Positions 1-6,803 of a stretch of DNA of 10,212 nucleotides are shown one piece after another. The DNA comes from Burkholderiaceae bacterium (GTDB lineage Bacteria; Pseudomonadota; Gammaproteobacteria; Burkholderiales; Burkholderiaceae_C), in NCBI GenBank assembly GCA_023260315.1, contig JALQVQ010000108.1, positions 1 to 10,212 of the forward strand, given 5' to 3'. Position 1 is the stretch's first letter; each line of letters opens with the position of its first letter. The translations under genes were made by a program, and so were the position numbers. Below the pieces are notes generated by a model that worked only from the letters and a program-made list of their open reading frames with translations, did no database searches and was not told where the DNA came from.

Positions 1-1
1 C

Positions 2-64
2 AAAGCGCGTGGCGCCGAAAGCAGCGCCGCATCACCATTGTATGTGCCCCAAGCATTGGCTTAA
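2..64 (+). CDS. possible 3' end of an unidentified gene
   Basis: An open frame enters from the left edge and stops with TAA at 62-64, giving 20 visible residues that end in PLYVPQALA. If real, it converges on gluQ, and the two stop codons share the palindrome TTAA at 61-64. The tail is too short to name. It distantly recalls the PLYVRDKVA-type end of TsaB proteins, but the match is too poor to claim. The other two forward frames are also open across this stretch, so this may not be a gene. Confidence 0.25.
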   Translation, partial: KARGAESSAASPLYVPQALA

Positions 65-954
65 GGGTCTATCCAGCGGACTTTCCAGGCCTCAATCCAT
101 CGGGCTAACAGTGGGTAGGGCGTTGTGACCTGCGGCATCACATCGGCGGGTAGTCCCAGTGATGCGGCGGCGCGGCGGAGCCCTGCTATTGGGTCAACAG
201 TGGGTAATGATTCGGCACCGTTTTGTTTACTCAACTTCTGCCCGTCCGCCCCCATCACCAAGGGTGTGTGTAAATAAACGGGTGTCGGTAAACCTAAACA
301 GCGCTGCAGAAAAATTTGGCGGGCGGTGTTGTCGCTCAGGTCGGCGCCCCTGACCACGTGGGTTACCCCCTGCTCGGCGTCATCAACCACGACAGCGAGT
401 TGGTATGCCCATACGCCATCGGCGCGTCGGAGCACAAAATCACCCACAGTGCCGTGGACATCTTCTGTTTGGGAGCCGGCCCGCCGGTCCTGCCACTCGA
501 TGGCTTCTGCACCCTTTGTGTTGAGGCGTTGCGCCAGCCCGGTGCGGGCGGCGTTGAGTGCGCGATCGCGGCAAGTGCCGGGATAGCGAGCCGTGGTGTG
601 TCGGTCGGGTGGCGTGTTCTGCGCTGCAAGGGCCTGCAAGATCACCTGTCTTGAACATGCACAGCCATAGACCAAATTGGCCGATGACAAACGTGACAGG
701 GCATCCTCGTAGGACGCAGTGCGTTTTGATTGCCATTGCACCCGCTCATCTGGCTCGAGGCCGTGAGCCGTCAGTTGTGCAAGGATCAGCTCACCGGCGC
801 CAGCAATCGTGCGAGGGGTGTCCACATCCTCTAAACGTACAAGCCAACGCCCACCGTGAGCGCGCGCATCCAGCCAGCTGGCCAATGCCGTGGTCAGTGA
901 GCCCGCGTGAAGTGGCCCAGTGGGGGAGGGTGCAAAACGTCCGACGTAAGCCAT
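61..954 (-). CDS. gluQ: glutamyl-Q tRNA(Asp) synthetase
   Basis: This 297-residue protein is a truncated glutamyl-tRNA synthetase paralogue. The family activates glutamate without needing tRNA and attaches it to the queuosine base at position 34 of tRNA-Asp in the cytoplasm. The sequence shows the N-terminal class I core with [13 protein letters not shown] (the HIGH-type motif is HAGS, residues 16-19). The glutamate-binding RLED follows at 40-43. A zinc-site pattern, C98-x-C100 with Y124 and C128, matches the GluQRS arrangement. KLSKQ (240-244) is the KMSKS-type loop. The length near 300 residues, without the anticodon-binding C-terminal domain of GltX, separates it from true GluRS. The ATG at 952-954 lies 18 bp after the oxidoreductase stop and has no clear Shine-Dalgarno sequence, so translational coupling is likely. 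It is the last recognisable gene of the leftward operon. Confidence 0.95.
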   Translation of the reverse strand: MAYVGRFAPSPTGPLHAGSLTTALASWLDARAHGGRWLVRLEDVDTPRTIAGAGELILAQLTAHGLEPDERVQWQSKRTASYEDALSRLSSANLVYGCACSRQVILQALAAQNTPPDRHTTARYPGTCRDRALNAARTGLAQRLNTKGAEAIEWQDRRAGSQTEDVHGTVGDFVLRRADGVWAYQLAVVVDDAEQGVTHVVRGADLSDNTARQIFLQRCLGLPTPVYLHTPLVMGADGQKLSKQNGAESLPTVDPIAGLRRAAASLGLPADVMPQVTTPYPLLARWIEAWKVRWIDP

Positions 955-972
955 GCGGCGTCACACCGCGTG

Positions 973-2037
973 TTATGCCTCGGCGATTGCCAGCGCGAGC
1001 TCGAGGCCAGAGATGAAGCCGTTTTCCACGCGGTTACCCAAACACCAATCACCGCATACGGATACCTGTTGGGTGGCATCGTGCAGGAACGGCTGCCCCA
1101 AGGGTCGGCGGGTTTGCGCGTAAAGCCAACGATGCACCTCGGCATGGGATGGGGTGACACGAATACCCGTGATTTCCCCGAACGCTTTGGTCAGTTTTGC
1201 GATCACTCGGTCGGGCGCATCGTCGACGTGCTCCTGTGACCATTGAGGGCTTGCCTGAACCGTCCAACGCTCAATGGCACTGCGCCCCGGTTTGCTGGAC
1301 TCGCGCGCAACCCAGCTGATGCGATGGTGCGTGCTGCGTGCCACGTTCCAGTGCGGACCGAGGTGGCTTAGCCCTGGCTGGCTGGCTTGCGGATAGGCAA
1401 GCATCAGCGTCCAGCAGGGATCGACCAAGACATCCGCGATTTTTGATTGCCAATCTGGCATGAGGCCGCTGTCTGCAAGCAAGGTCTGGGCTTGCGCACT
1501 GGGGATGGCCAACACCACGTGATCAAACCCCTGTTGCTGCTCGCCATTTTCAACCTGTAAGCACCACTTGCCATTGACCTTCTCAAGCTGGGTGACGCGT
1601 GTTTGGAGTTTGACATCGCAGCCAGGTATCGAGCCGTCTTGCAAGGGTGTCGCCCACGCCTTGACGAGCGCGTTCATGCCAGGAACGGGCACCCAATGCG
1701 CATCGTTGGGGCGTCCGGTCGTGGCAAGCACTTGCCCATTTGCATCCATGACGCGCACGGTGTTGGCGCTCCAGCGTTTGATGGTTCCCGCCGTGGTCGC
1801 CAGCGCGGCCTCAAACCGTGGATCGCGCATGGTGAAGTACTGTGCCCCATGATCAAAATCGCCAAACGGCGACCGTCTCGTTGACATGCGGCCACCGCAA
1901 CCGCGGCTTTTTTCAAAAACAGTCACATGCATGCCGGCCTGCGCGAGCGTGCGTGCACAGGCAATGCCTGCGATGCCTGCGCCGATGATGGCAACCTGCG
2001 GGGCTTTATGGGACGAGGGTTTTTTGGAACGGGGCAT
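973..2037 (-). CDS. renalase-like NAD(P)/FAD-dependent oxidoreductase
   Basis: This cytoplasmic flavoprotein of 354 residues has a Rossmann dinucleotide-binding motif, IIGAGIAG, at residues 17-24. It is followed by the E-K-S-R-G-x-GGRM segment (42-51) and DHGAQYFT (62-69), both typical of the renalase-like group (COG3380) within the amine-oxidase superfamily. The C-terminal CGDW...GFISGLELA (328-348) is the usual FAD-contact end. Characterised renalases oxidise misreduced isomers of NAD(P)H; whether this one does is inference. A TTG at 2055 would add six residues, but the ATG at 2035-2037 is preceded by AGGA at a spacing of 5 and is preferred. It lies between the lipoprotein gene (44 bp) and gluQ (18 bp) and is probably co-transcribed with them. 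No signal peptide is visible. Confidence 0.9.
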   Translation of the reverse strand: MPRSKKPSSHKAPQVAIIGAGIAGIACARTLAQAGMHVTVFEKSRGCGGRMSTRRSPFGDFDHGAQYFTMRDPRFEAALATTAGTIKRWSANTVRVMDANGQVLATTGRPNDAHWVPVPGMNALVKAWATPLQDGSIPGCDVKLQTRVTQLEKVNGKWCLQVENGEQQQGFDHVVLAIPSAQAQTLLADSGLMPDWQSKIADVLVDPCWTLMLAYPQASQPGLSHLGPHWNVARSTHHRISWVARESSKPGRSAIERWTVQASPQWSQEHVDDAPDRVIAKLTKAFGEITGIRVTPSHAEVHRWLYAQTRRPLGQPFLHDATQQVSVCGDWCLGNRVENGFISGLELALAIAEA

Positions 2038-2081
2038 TCGGTTTCCTAACTTCAAACAGATTCCGCTAGGAGGATAGCCGA

Positions 2082-2570
2082 TTACTTGGTCGCTGGGGTT
2101 GCCATTGGGCTCACGGTGATGGTGGCCTTGGCGCTTTGAAGTCCACTGCGGTCAAGGATTAAGACGGTAGCGGATCGCTGCCCTTTGGCAAACGTCAGGA
2201 TACTGGTGGTTCCAAAGGACCCGGATACCAAGTTCCAGCCGAAGGCTTTTGCTTGATCTCTAAAGTGCACATAGGCCGCCTGCGTGTCCACGCTCAAGAC
2301 CAAGCTCAGTCGACCGGTCCAATTGTTCCCACTGCCAAGCACCAGGGTCTCCTCGGTGTTGACCTTGGAGCCGCTGGGTACGGGAAAGTCGTCGGCAACA
2401 CGCGCTTGCGGAGCCGTCGGGTCAGCGGTTGCGCTCGGCTCGGTGAGCGAGGTCCCGGTTGCGACACAACCGAGCGCCCCAAAGATAAAGCCACTCAACA
2501 CGAGCGTCATCATCAGCCCCGAGCAGATACGGTTCAGTTGTGTCCGGCTTGGGGCGATGGTGGTGTTCAT
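2082..2570 (-). CDS. small putative lipoprotein of unknown function
   Basis: This 162-residue protein was not recognised as any named family. The N-terminus has basic residues (R9, R14), then a hydrophobic stretch (about 19-34) ending in GALGC. Cys35 sits in an acceptable but imperfect lipobox, with Ala rather than Leu at -3. A low-complexity linker rich in T, A, P and D follows (about 38-65). The rest is a compact domain of about 95 residues with alternating hydrophobic stretches (GRLSLVLSVD, SILTFAKG, SATVLIL, AKATITVSP), suggesting a small beta-rich periplasmic domain. It lies 18 bp after yhhQ and 44 bp before the oxidoreductase, on the same strand. The ATG has no obvious Shine-Dalgarno sequence, and an in-frame ATG pair at residues 20-21 would destroy the signal peptide, so the longer form is chosen. 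Outer- or inner-membrane anchoring is inference. Confidence 0.75.
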   Translation of the reverse strand: MNTTIAPSRTQLNRICSGLMMTLVLSGFIFGALGCVATGTSLTEPSATADPTAPQARVADDFPVPSGSKVNTEETLVLGSGNNWTGRLSLVLSVDTQAAYVHFRDQAKAFGWNLVSGSFGTTSILTFAKGQRSATVLILDRSGLQSAKATITVSPMATPATK

Positions 2571-2588
2571 GGGGCTTTTATGTTGGGG

Positions 2589-3164
2589 TCAATGCGCTGG
2601 CCTTGTGGTGTTTTCAGCGATGCCCGCAACCCACGGGAGCAACAAGCGGTAAGGCATCAGCAACACGGCAGCCATCGACCACTTTACCAACAAATCGCCG
2701 CTTGCCAACATCATCCAGTTCATATCTGAGCCATAGAAGGCAATGAAGAAGAACAAACCGGTGTCGAGAACCGATGCGGCGATTGAGCCAATCAGGGGGG
2801 CTTTCCACCAAGACATTGAACGCAGGCGGTTAAAGAAGGCGATGTCAAGCAGCTGGGCGCTTATGAAGGCAGCACCGGATGCCAGCGCGATTTGCCAGTC
2901 AGCGAAGTAAACCGACAAGATAACGGCAAGCACCAAACCGGCCCAAGCGACTTTGCGCGCACCCGCAGGACCAACGCCGCGGTTGGTCAAGTCGGTGACC
3001 AGGAAAACAAAAGGATAGGTGAATGCGCCCCACGTCAACCAGTCGTTGATGGGGTACATGACGGCAATGTTGGACACCACGATGACGGCCGTCATCGCGA
3101 GGATGGGCAGCCACAAGCGGCGCAACGACCAGTTGGGAAATTGGGGTGAAGTTGAATTTGTCAT
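2589..3164 (-). CDS. yhhQ: queuosine precursor transporter, VUT/YhhQ family
   Basis: This 191-residue integral inner-membrane protein resembles E. coli YhhQ along its length. WGAFTYPFVFLVTDLTNR (45-62) with AR at 69-70, QLLD (104-107), FNRLR (111-115) followed by WW, and SVLDTGLFFFIAFY (131-144) all have direct counterparts there. YhhQ takes up preQ0/preQ1-type deazapurine precursors for queuosine in tRNA. About five or six hydrophobic segments are visible, at roughly 18-36, 46-60, 73-90, 93-110, 125-145 and 158-181. The open frame extends further upstream to 3287, but that part is not family-like and covers the divergent promoter, so the ATG at 3162-3164 is chosen; it has no clear Shine-Dalgarno sequence. 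It is the first gene of the leftward operon that ends with gluQ. The exact substrate (preQ0, preQ1, queuine or queuosine) cannot be told from sequence. Confidence 0.9.
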   Translation of the reverse strand: MTNSTSPQFPNWSLRRLWLPILAMTAVIVVSNIAVMYPINDWLTWGAFTYPFVFLVTDLTNRGVGPAGARKVAWAGLVLAVILSVYFADWQIALASGAAFISAQLLDIAFFNRLRSMSWWKAPLIGSIAASVLDTGLFFFIAFYGSDMNWMMLASGDLLVKWSMAAVLLMPYRLLLPWVAGIAENTTRPAH

Positions 3165-3226
3165 AGGCAATATTGTCGCATGTGGGGGATGTCGCAGCGG
3201 GGCAGTGCTAGGGTTTTTACCTATCC

Positions 3227-3250
3227 GTATATCATTATTCAATAATATAC
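3227..3250. promoter_or_regulatory. candidate ArsR-type operator in the divergent yhhQ/arsR promoter
   Basis: A 24-bp imperfect dyad has outer arms GTATAT and ATATAC, with 9 of 12 pairs matching overall. Nested inside is a perfect 13-bp dyad, ATTATT-C-AATAAT, at 3234-3246. It lies 35 bp before the regulator's ATG and 62 bp before the yhhQ ATG. AT-rich dyads over the promoter are typical operators for ArsR/SmtB repressors, which often control their own gene. A plus-strand -10-like AATAAT (3241-3246) with a weak -35 TTACCT (3217-3222) would overlap it. The core recurs upstream of soxB. Confidence 0.6.
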
Positions 3251-3285
3251 TTGTAAAACGCCAAGTAAAGATTGCCCAAAGCCCC

Positions 3286-3624
3286 ATGTCTGATTTGAAT
3301 GCTGTTTTTGAGTCAACCGCACGCTACTTCAGTGTGTTGGGTGAGCCAACACGCCTAAAAATCTTGCACGCCATTTGTACCGAAGAGCGTTGCGTCACCG
3401 ACATCATTCGCGCGACTGGGGCCTTGCAAGCCAACGTTTCTCGCCACTTGGGCTTGATGTACCAAGCGGGGTTGTTATCGCGTCGGCGAGAGGGGACGCA
3501 AATTTTTTATCGGGTGGCGGAACCGCTCTTTTTAGAGCTCTGTCGCTCAATCTCCGTGCAGGTCGCTAGTCGGCTGCCTGCCACCGAAGGACAAGTCCAA
3601 ACCGCTTTTGGTTTGCGTGCTTGA
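3286..3624 (+). CDS. ArsR/SmtB-family transcriptional regulator, SoxR-like
   Basis: This 112-residue winged-helix repressor probably controls the sox genes. An N-terminal helix (FESTARYFSVLGEPTRLKIL, 8-27) leads to the helix-turn-helix (about 38-58, ending in QANVSRHLGLM), then the wing (SRRREGTQIFYRV, 65-77) and a C-terminal helix used for dimerisation. In metal-sensing ArsR the helix 3 site reads CVC; here the segment is RCVTD, keeping only the first cysteine (Cys36). This argues against that arsenite/metal site. Cys31, Cys36 and Cys86 are the only cysteines. Sulfur-sensing relatives (SqrR, BigR, and SoxR of sox operons) use cysteine pairs, so a thiol or persulfide switch is a plausible inference. 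The ATG at 3286 gives the usual family N-terminus; upstream frame is open but covers the promoter. No clear Shine-Dalgarno sequence is present. It lies 46 bp before soxC on the same strand. Confidence 0.9.
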   Translation: MSDLNAVFESTARYFSVLGEPTRLKILHAICTEERCVTDIIRATGALQANVSRHLGLMYQAGLLSRRREGTQIFYRVAEPLFLELCRSISVQVASRLPATEGQVQTAFGLRA

Positions 3625-3631
3625 GTTTTTG

Positions 3632-3660
3632 CCACTGACTTAGTCAGGTTTGACCACTGA
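3632..3660. promoter_or_regulatory. dyad and direct repeat between the regulator and soxC
   Basis: The short gap before soxC holds a perfect inverted repeat, CTGAC-TTA-GTCAG (3635-3647). It also holds a 7-bp direct repeat, CCACTGA, at 3632-3638 and 3654-3660, spaced 22 bp start to start (two helical turns). No U-run follows the dyad, so it is not a standard terminator. It could be a regulator site for soxC or chance; only the TAGTCA core resembles the motif upstream of soxB. Confidence 0.3.
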
Positions 3661-3670
3661 AAGAGGGTTT

Positions 3671-5038
3671 ATGCCGATCAACCAAGACCTCAATATCCCG
3701 ATGGGAAACGCGCTCGATCAACCGATTGGCCGAATCATCCCGGCGCCAGAAAACCATTTAAGCGCCGATGGTCTCGAGACCGCGCGCAAAGCGCGCCGGA
3801 GCTTCATGGGTAAAGCGTTGGCAATGGGTGCGGGCATCGCCGCCGCCAGCAAGGCCGCCGTTGCAGCCCCGGAGGGCGAGGATGCCATTTTGAAGCTCCC
3901 CGCGCACACGACCGGCTTGGGGCAGGGCGTTGCCGCAAACGCCTACGGCATGCCGAGTAAGTGGGAGTCAAATCTCATGCGCCGCGAAAGCCCTGGTTTG
4001 ACCCGCGTGCCGCAAGCATCCGTCAGTTTCTGCCCCCTGCAGGGGCTGTTTGGCATCATCACGCCATCGGGGCTGCATTTTGAGCGCCACCACCAAGGTT
4101 GGTGGGACATTGATCCATCCCAGCACCGCTTCATGGTGAACGGCTTGGTCAAGCGTCCACGGGTTTTTACGATGGACGATTTGATGCGTCTACCAAGCGT
4201 CTCACGCATCCACTTCATTGAATGCGGCGCGAACACCGGCCCAGAGTGGGGTAATGTGGCCTTGCCGTCGGTGCAGTACACCCACGGCATGTTGAGCTGC
4301 TCGGAATTCACAGGCGTGCTGTTGTCAACCGTCCTTGAGATGTGTGGGATTGACAAAAAGAAGGCGCGTTACGTGTTGGCCGAAGGGGCCGACGGCTCAA
4401 GCATGACCCGAACCATCGCCATGGACCGTGCAATGGACGATGTCATGATCGCGTGGGGTATGAACGGCGAAATGTTGCGTCCGGAAAACGGTTACCCCTT
4501 GCGTCTGGTCGTTCCTGGTGTTCAGGGTGTGAGCTGGGTCAAATACTTGCGCCGCATTGAAGTGGGTGACCAGCCTTACGCCACCAAGGATGAGGCGGTG
4601 CACTACATCGACTTGCAGCCTGATGGCCAGCACCGGCAATACACCTCGATTCAGGAATGTAAAAGCGTCATCACCACGCCATCGGGTAGCCAGACGCTGC
4701 TCGACAAGGGCTACTACAACATTTCGGGGTTGGCTTGGTCCGGACGCGGGTCCATCAAGCGGGTGGATGTCTCCGTTGACGGTGGTCGCAATTGGCGTAC
4801 CGCGCGGATTGAAGGTCCGACGCTTAGCAAAGCCCTAACGCGATTTAACTTTGACTGGGTTTGGGACGGCAAGCCGGCGATTTTGCAAAGCCGTGCCATC
4901 GACAGCACGGGCTATGTGCAACCCAAGATCAACCAGTTGCGTGCTGTCCGCGGCACGCGCTCGATTTATCACAACAACGCCATCCAGTCTTGGAAGATTT
5001 CCGAGAACGGTGAGGTCTCAAACGTGCAGGTGTACTGA
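3671..5038 (+). CDS. soxC: sulfane dehydrogenase subunit SoxC (molybdenum enzyme)
   Basis: SoxC is the molybdopterin subunit of the periplasmic sulfane dehydrogenase SoxCD. The complex removes six electrons from the sulfane sulfur left on SoxY, so that SoxB can release it as sulfate. The 455-residue protein has a twin-arginine signal at 42-55 (RRSFMG followed by a short Ala/Gly-rich hydrophobic run), consistent with export folded with its cofactor. The sulfite-oxidase-type fold shows the motif FIECGANTG, with Cys185 the expected Mo ligand. GYPLRLVVPGVQGVSWVK (274-291) and the C-terminal dimerisation domain with SVDGGRNWR (368-376) follow. The ATG at 3671 is preceded by GAGGG (3663-3667); a TTG at 3650 in the same frame is less likely. 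The twin arginines lie unusually far in, after 41 residues. The gene is followed by soxD after a single base. Confidence 0.96.
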   Translation: MPINQDLNIPMGNALDQPIGRIIPAPENHLSADGLETARKARRSFMGKALAMGAGIAAASKAAVAAPEGEDAILKLPAHTTGLGQGVAANAYGMPSKWESNLMRRESPGLTRVPQASVSFCPLQGLFGIITPSGLHFERHHQGWWDIDPSQHRFMVNGLVKRPRVFTMDDLMRLPSVSRIHFIECGANTGPEWGNVALPSVQYTHGMLSCSEFTGVLLSTVLEMCGIDKKKARYVLAEGADGSSMTRTIAMDRAMDDVMIAWGMNGEMLRPENGYPLRLVVPGVQGVSWVKYLRRIEVGDQPYATKDEAVHYIDLQPDGQHRQYTSIQECKSVITTPSGSQTLLDKGYYNISGLAWSGRGSIKRVDVSVDGGRNWRTARIEGPTLSKALTRFNFDWVWDGKPAILQSRAIDSTGYVQPKINQLRAVRGTRSIYHNNAIQSWKISENGEVSNVQVY

Positions 5039-5039
5039 T

Positions 5040-6137
5040 ATGAAGACGATGATGATGACCGCCAACAAACGATTCAGCCACCCACTGCTGGTTCTCGCTA
5101 TGGCGACCTTTGCGCTCGGCAGTGCGCACGCAAAGAAGCCTTGGGAAGACATTGGCCGCGACGCGAAGCCGGCTGAGATCGCTGCTTGGGACATTGATGT
5201 TCGCCCCGACTTTAAAGGCTTGCCAGCCGGCGCCGGCTCCGTGGACCGCGGGACAGAGGTTTGGGAAAGCAAGTGCGCGAGCTGCCATGGCGTTTTTGGT
5301 GAATCCAACGAGGTCTTTACGCCACTCGTCGGTGGTACCACAGCGAAGGATATCGAGACCGGGCACGTGGCCAATCTGCTTCCTGGTAAAAACTTCCCGC
5401 AACGCACAACCATGATGAAGGTTGCCACCGTCTCAACGCTGTGGGATTACATCAACCGTGCCATGCCGTGGAATGCGCCCAAGTCGCTCAGCACCGACGA
5501 TGTGTACGCGGTCTTGGCTTATCTCCTTAACCTCGCGGAGGTTGTGCCGGCTGATTATGTCTTGTCGGACAAAAACATCGCGGATGTACAAAAGCGCATG
5601 CCCAATCGAAACGGCATGACGGTCTACACACCACTTTGGGATGTGAAAGGCAAGGGTGATGTGCAAAACGTCGCATGCATGAAAAATTGTGTGACGGAGT
5701 TGACCTTGGGTTCGAGCTTGCCTGACTTCGCCCGTGATGCCCATGGCGATATCAACAAGCAAAACCGAATCATCGGTCCTGTTCGCGGCGCCGTGACCAC
5801 AGAACCGGCACCAAAAACGCTGAACGATTCACGCGCCAAAGTCATGGGCGTCGCTGCTCCGGCTAAAGCCGAGGCAGGTGCCATTGATGTTAAGGCGCTG
5901 TTGGTGTCCAACTCTTGCACAGCGTGTCATGGCATGAAAAACAAGATGGTGGGTCCTGGATTTGCTGAGGTTGCCGAGAAATACAAAGGTCAAGCCGATG
6001 CAAAAACCTACCTGATTGGCAAAATCAAAAATGGCGGTGCCGGGGTGTGGGGGGGAATCCCGATGCCAGGTCAGCCGCAGTTGAGTGACGCTGAATTGGC
6101 AGCCATCGCCGGCTGGATTGTGGATGGCGCCAAGTAA
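5040..6137 (+). CDS. soxD: diheme cytochrome c subunit SoxD of sulfane dehydrogenase
   Basis: SoxD passes electrons from the SoxC molybdenum centre to a periplasmic cytochrome c. The 365-residue protein has a Sec signal peptide (basic K10-R11, hydrophobic core 16-27, probable cleavage after AHA at 29-31). The first heme site is C79-A-S-C82-H83, with Met142 (in AMPW) a likely distal ligand. A linker follows, then the second heme site C293-T-A-C296-H297 in a class I cytochrome domain, with Met342 (in IPMPG) the likely ligand. An extra pair, Cys213 and Cys217 (ACMKNC), lies between the heme domains. The ATG at 5040-5042 starts one base after the soxC stop (TGATATG), so the two genes are translationally coupled, fitting an equimolar complex. 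Further in-frame ATGs at codons 4-6 could also serve as the start. Confidence 0.95.
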   Translation: MKTMMMTANKRFSHPLLVLAMATFALGSAHAKKPWEDIGRDAKPAEIAAWDIDVRPDFKGLPAGAGSVDRGTEVWESKCASCHGVFGESNEVFTPLVGGTTAKDIETGHVANLLPGKNFPQRTTMMKVATVSTLWDYINRAMPWNAPKSLSTDDVYAVLAYLLNLAEVVPADYVLSDKNIADVQKRMPNRNGMTVYTPLWDVKGKGDVQNVACMKNCVTELTLGSSLPDFARDAHGDINKQNRIIGPVRGAVTTEPAPKTLNDSRAKVMGVAAPAKAEAGAIDVKALLVSNSCTACHGMKNKMVGPGFAEVAEKYKGQADAKTYLIGKIKNGGAGVWGGIPMPGQPQLSDAELAAIAGWIVDGAK

Positions 6138-6289
6138 TTTACGCGTTCTACGTATCAACCCTAGTTACAGTCACGGTCTGTAGATATAAGATGACGGTTA
6201 TGAATGGATACTTAGCGCTGTTTGGCTACCGTCTCTCCATTTCTTCGGATCTTTTACCTTGTGTTCCAAACAATTTTTAAGGAGCTAGT
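6138..6289 (+). promoter_or_regulatory. soxD-soxY intergenic region with a possible internal promoter
   Basis: At 152 bp this is the longest gap in the sox cluster. It holds a small hairpin, TACAG and CTGTA (6166-6170 and 6178-6182, 7-nt loop). A -10-like TATAAG sits at 6185-6190 with only a weak -35 upstream. A strong AAGGAG (6279-6284) precedes the soxY ATG at 5 nt. No U-run follows the hairpin, so it is not an intrinsic terminator. An internal promoter would let soxYZAX be made in excess over soxCD, but the elements are weak and this is inference. Confidence 0.3.
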
Positions 6290-6745
6290 ATGAACACGAC
6301 ACGTCGTCAAGTGATCAAGACAACCGGTGTGCTGGGCACATTGGTGTCATTGGGCATCATTACCCAAGCGCAAGCGTTGGCCGCAGACGAGCGCCCTGGT
6401 TTCGGCACCAAGAGTTTTGCCGATGCCATCAACGCCCTTGGTGGCTCACCCGCTGAAAGCAAAGACATCATTTTGGACACGCCCGATATCGCTGAAAACG
6501 GCGCGGTTGTGCCCGTCGGTGCGGAAAGCAAGATTCCCGGCACCACCGACATGTGGTTCCTGATCGAAAAGAACCCCTTCCCACTTGCCGCTGGCTTTAG
6601 CTTCCCCGCAGGAACCCAAGCAGACGTTAAAACACGCGTGAAGATGGGCCAAACCACCAACGTGACCGTTGTGGTGAAAGCGGACGGTAAGCTGTACGCA
6701 GCGTCCAAAGAGACCAAAGTAACGTTGGGTGGATGCGGCGGTTAA
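6290..6745 (+). CDS. soxY: thiosulfate-oxidising carrier subunit SoxY
   Basis: SoxY carries the sulfur intermediates of the pathway covalently on a flexible C-terminal arm in the periplasm. The 151-residue protein ends in VTLGGCGG, the hallmark of the family. Cys149 is the only cysteine and is the attachment point. The N-terminus is a twin-arginine-type signal, TTRRQVIKTTG (3-13), with a hydrophobic run to about 25 and a probable cleavage near ALA (29-31). The mature part has an immunoglobulin-like beta fold, with strands such as MWFLIEKNPFPLAAGFSF (88-105) and NVTVVVKADGKLYAAS (124-139). SoxZ has no signal of its own, so SoxY presumably carries it through the Tat pathway as a SoxYZ dimer. 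An AAGGAG with 5-nt spacing supports the ATG at 6290. SoxZ follows after 58 bp. Confidence 0.97.
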   Translation: MNTTRRQVIKTTGVLGTLVSLGIITQAQALAADERPGFGTKSFADAINALGGSPAESKDIILDTPDIAENGAVVPVGAESKIPGTTDMWFLIEKNPFPLAAGFSFPAGTQADVKTRVKMGQTTNVTVVVKADGKLYAASKETKVTLGGCGG

Positions 6746-6803
6746 TGCGCGCACAGCTAAACGGTTCATAAATTACTGATAGAAGCAATCTAGGAGTAGA
6801 AAA

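Noticed and set aside
11..28. Hairpin GGCGC/GCGCC beyond the gluQ stop as a terminator
   Set aside because: The stem is only 5 bp with an 8-nt loop, and no T-run follows in the minus direction.
3019..3285. Upstream extension of the ArsR-family frame to 3019
   Set aside because: It runs antisense through yhhQ and the promoter. The family-like N-terminus begins at the ATG at 3286.
3165..3287. N-terminal extension of the yhhQ frame back to 3287
   Set aside because: The added 41 residues do not resemble the family, whose usual N-terminus begins near the ATG at 3164, and they would cover the divergent promoter and its dyad.
3943..4356. 137-residue open frame antisense to soxC
   Set aside because: It has no recognisable domain and lies fully within a confidently identified gene. 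It is explained by high GC and third-position bias.
4851..5039. Upstream extension of the soxD frame inside soxC
   Set aside because: It overlaps the soxC coding end in another frame and would bury the signal peptide. The ATG at 5040 gives a normal Sec signal.
6198..6211. Possible third copy of the shared operator motif before soxY
   Set aside because: Only TGAAT and GATA match the reverse complement, and only if bases are skipped. This is too weak to call a site.
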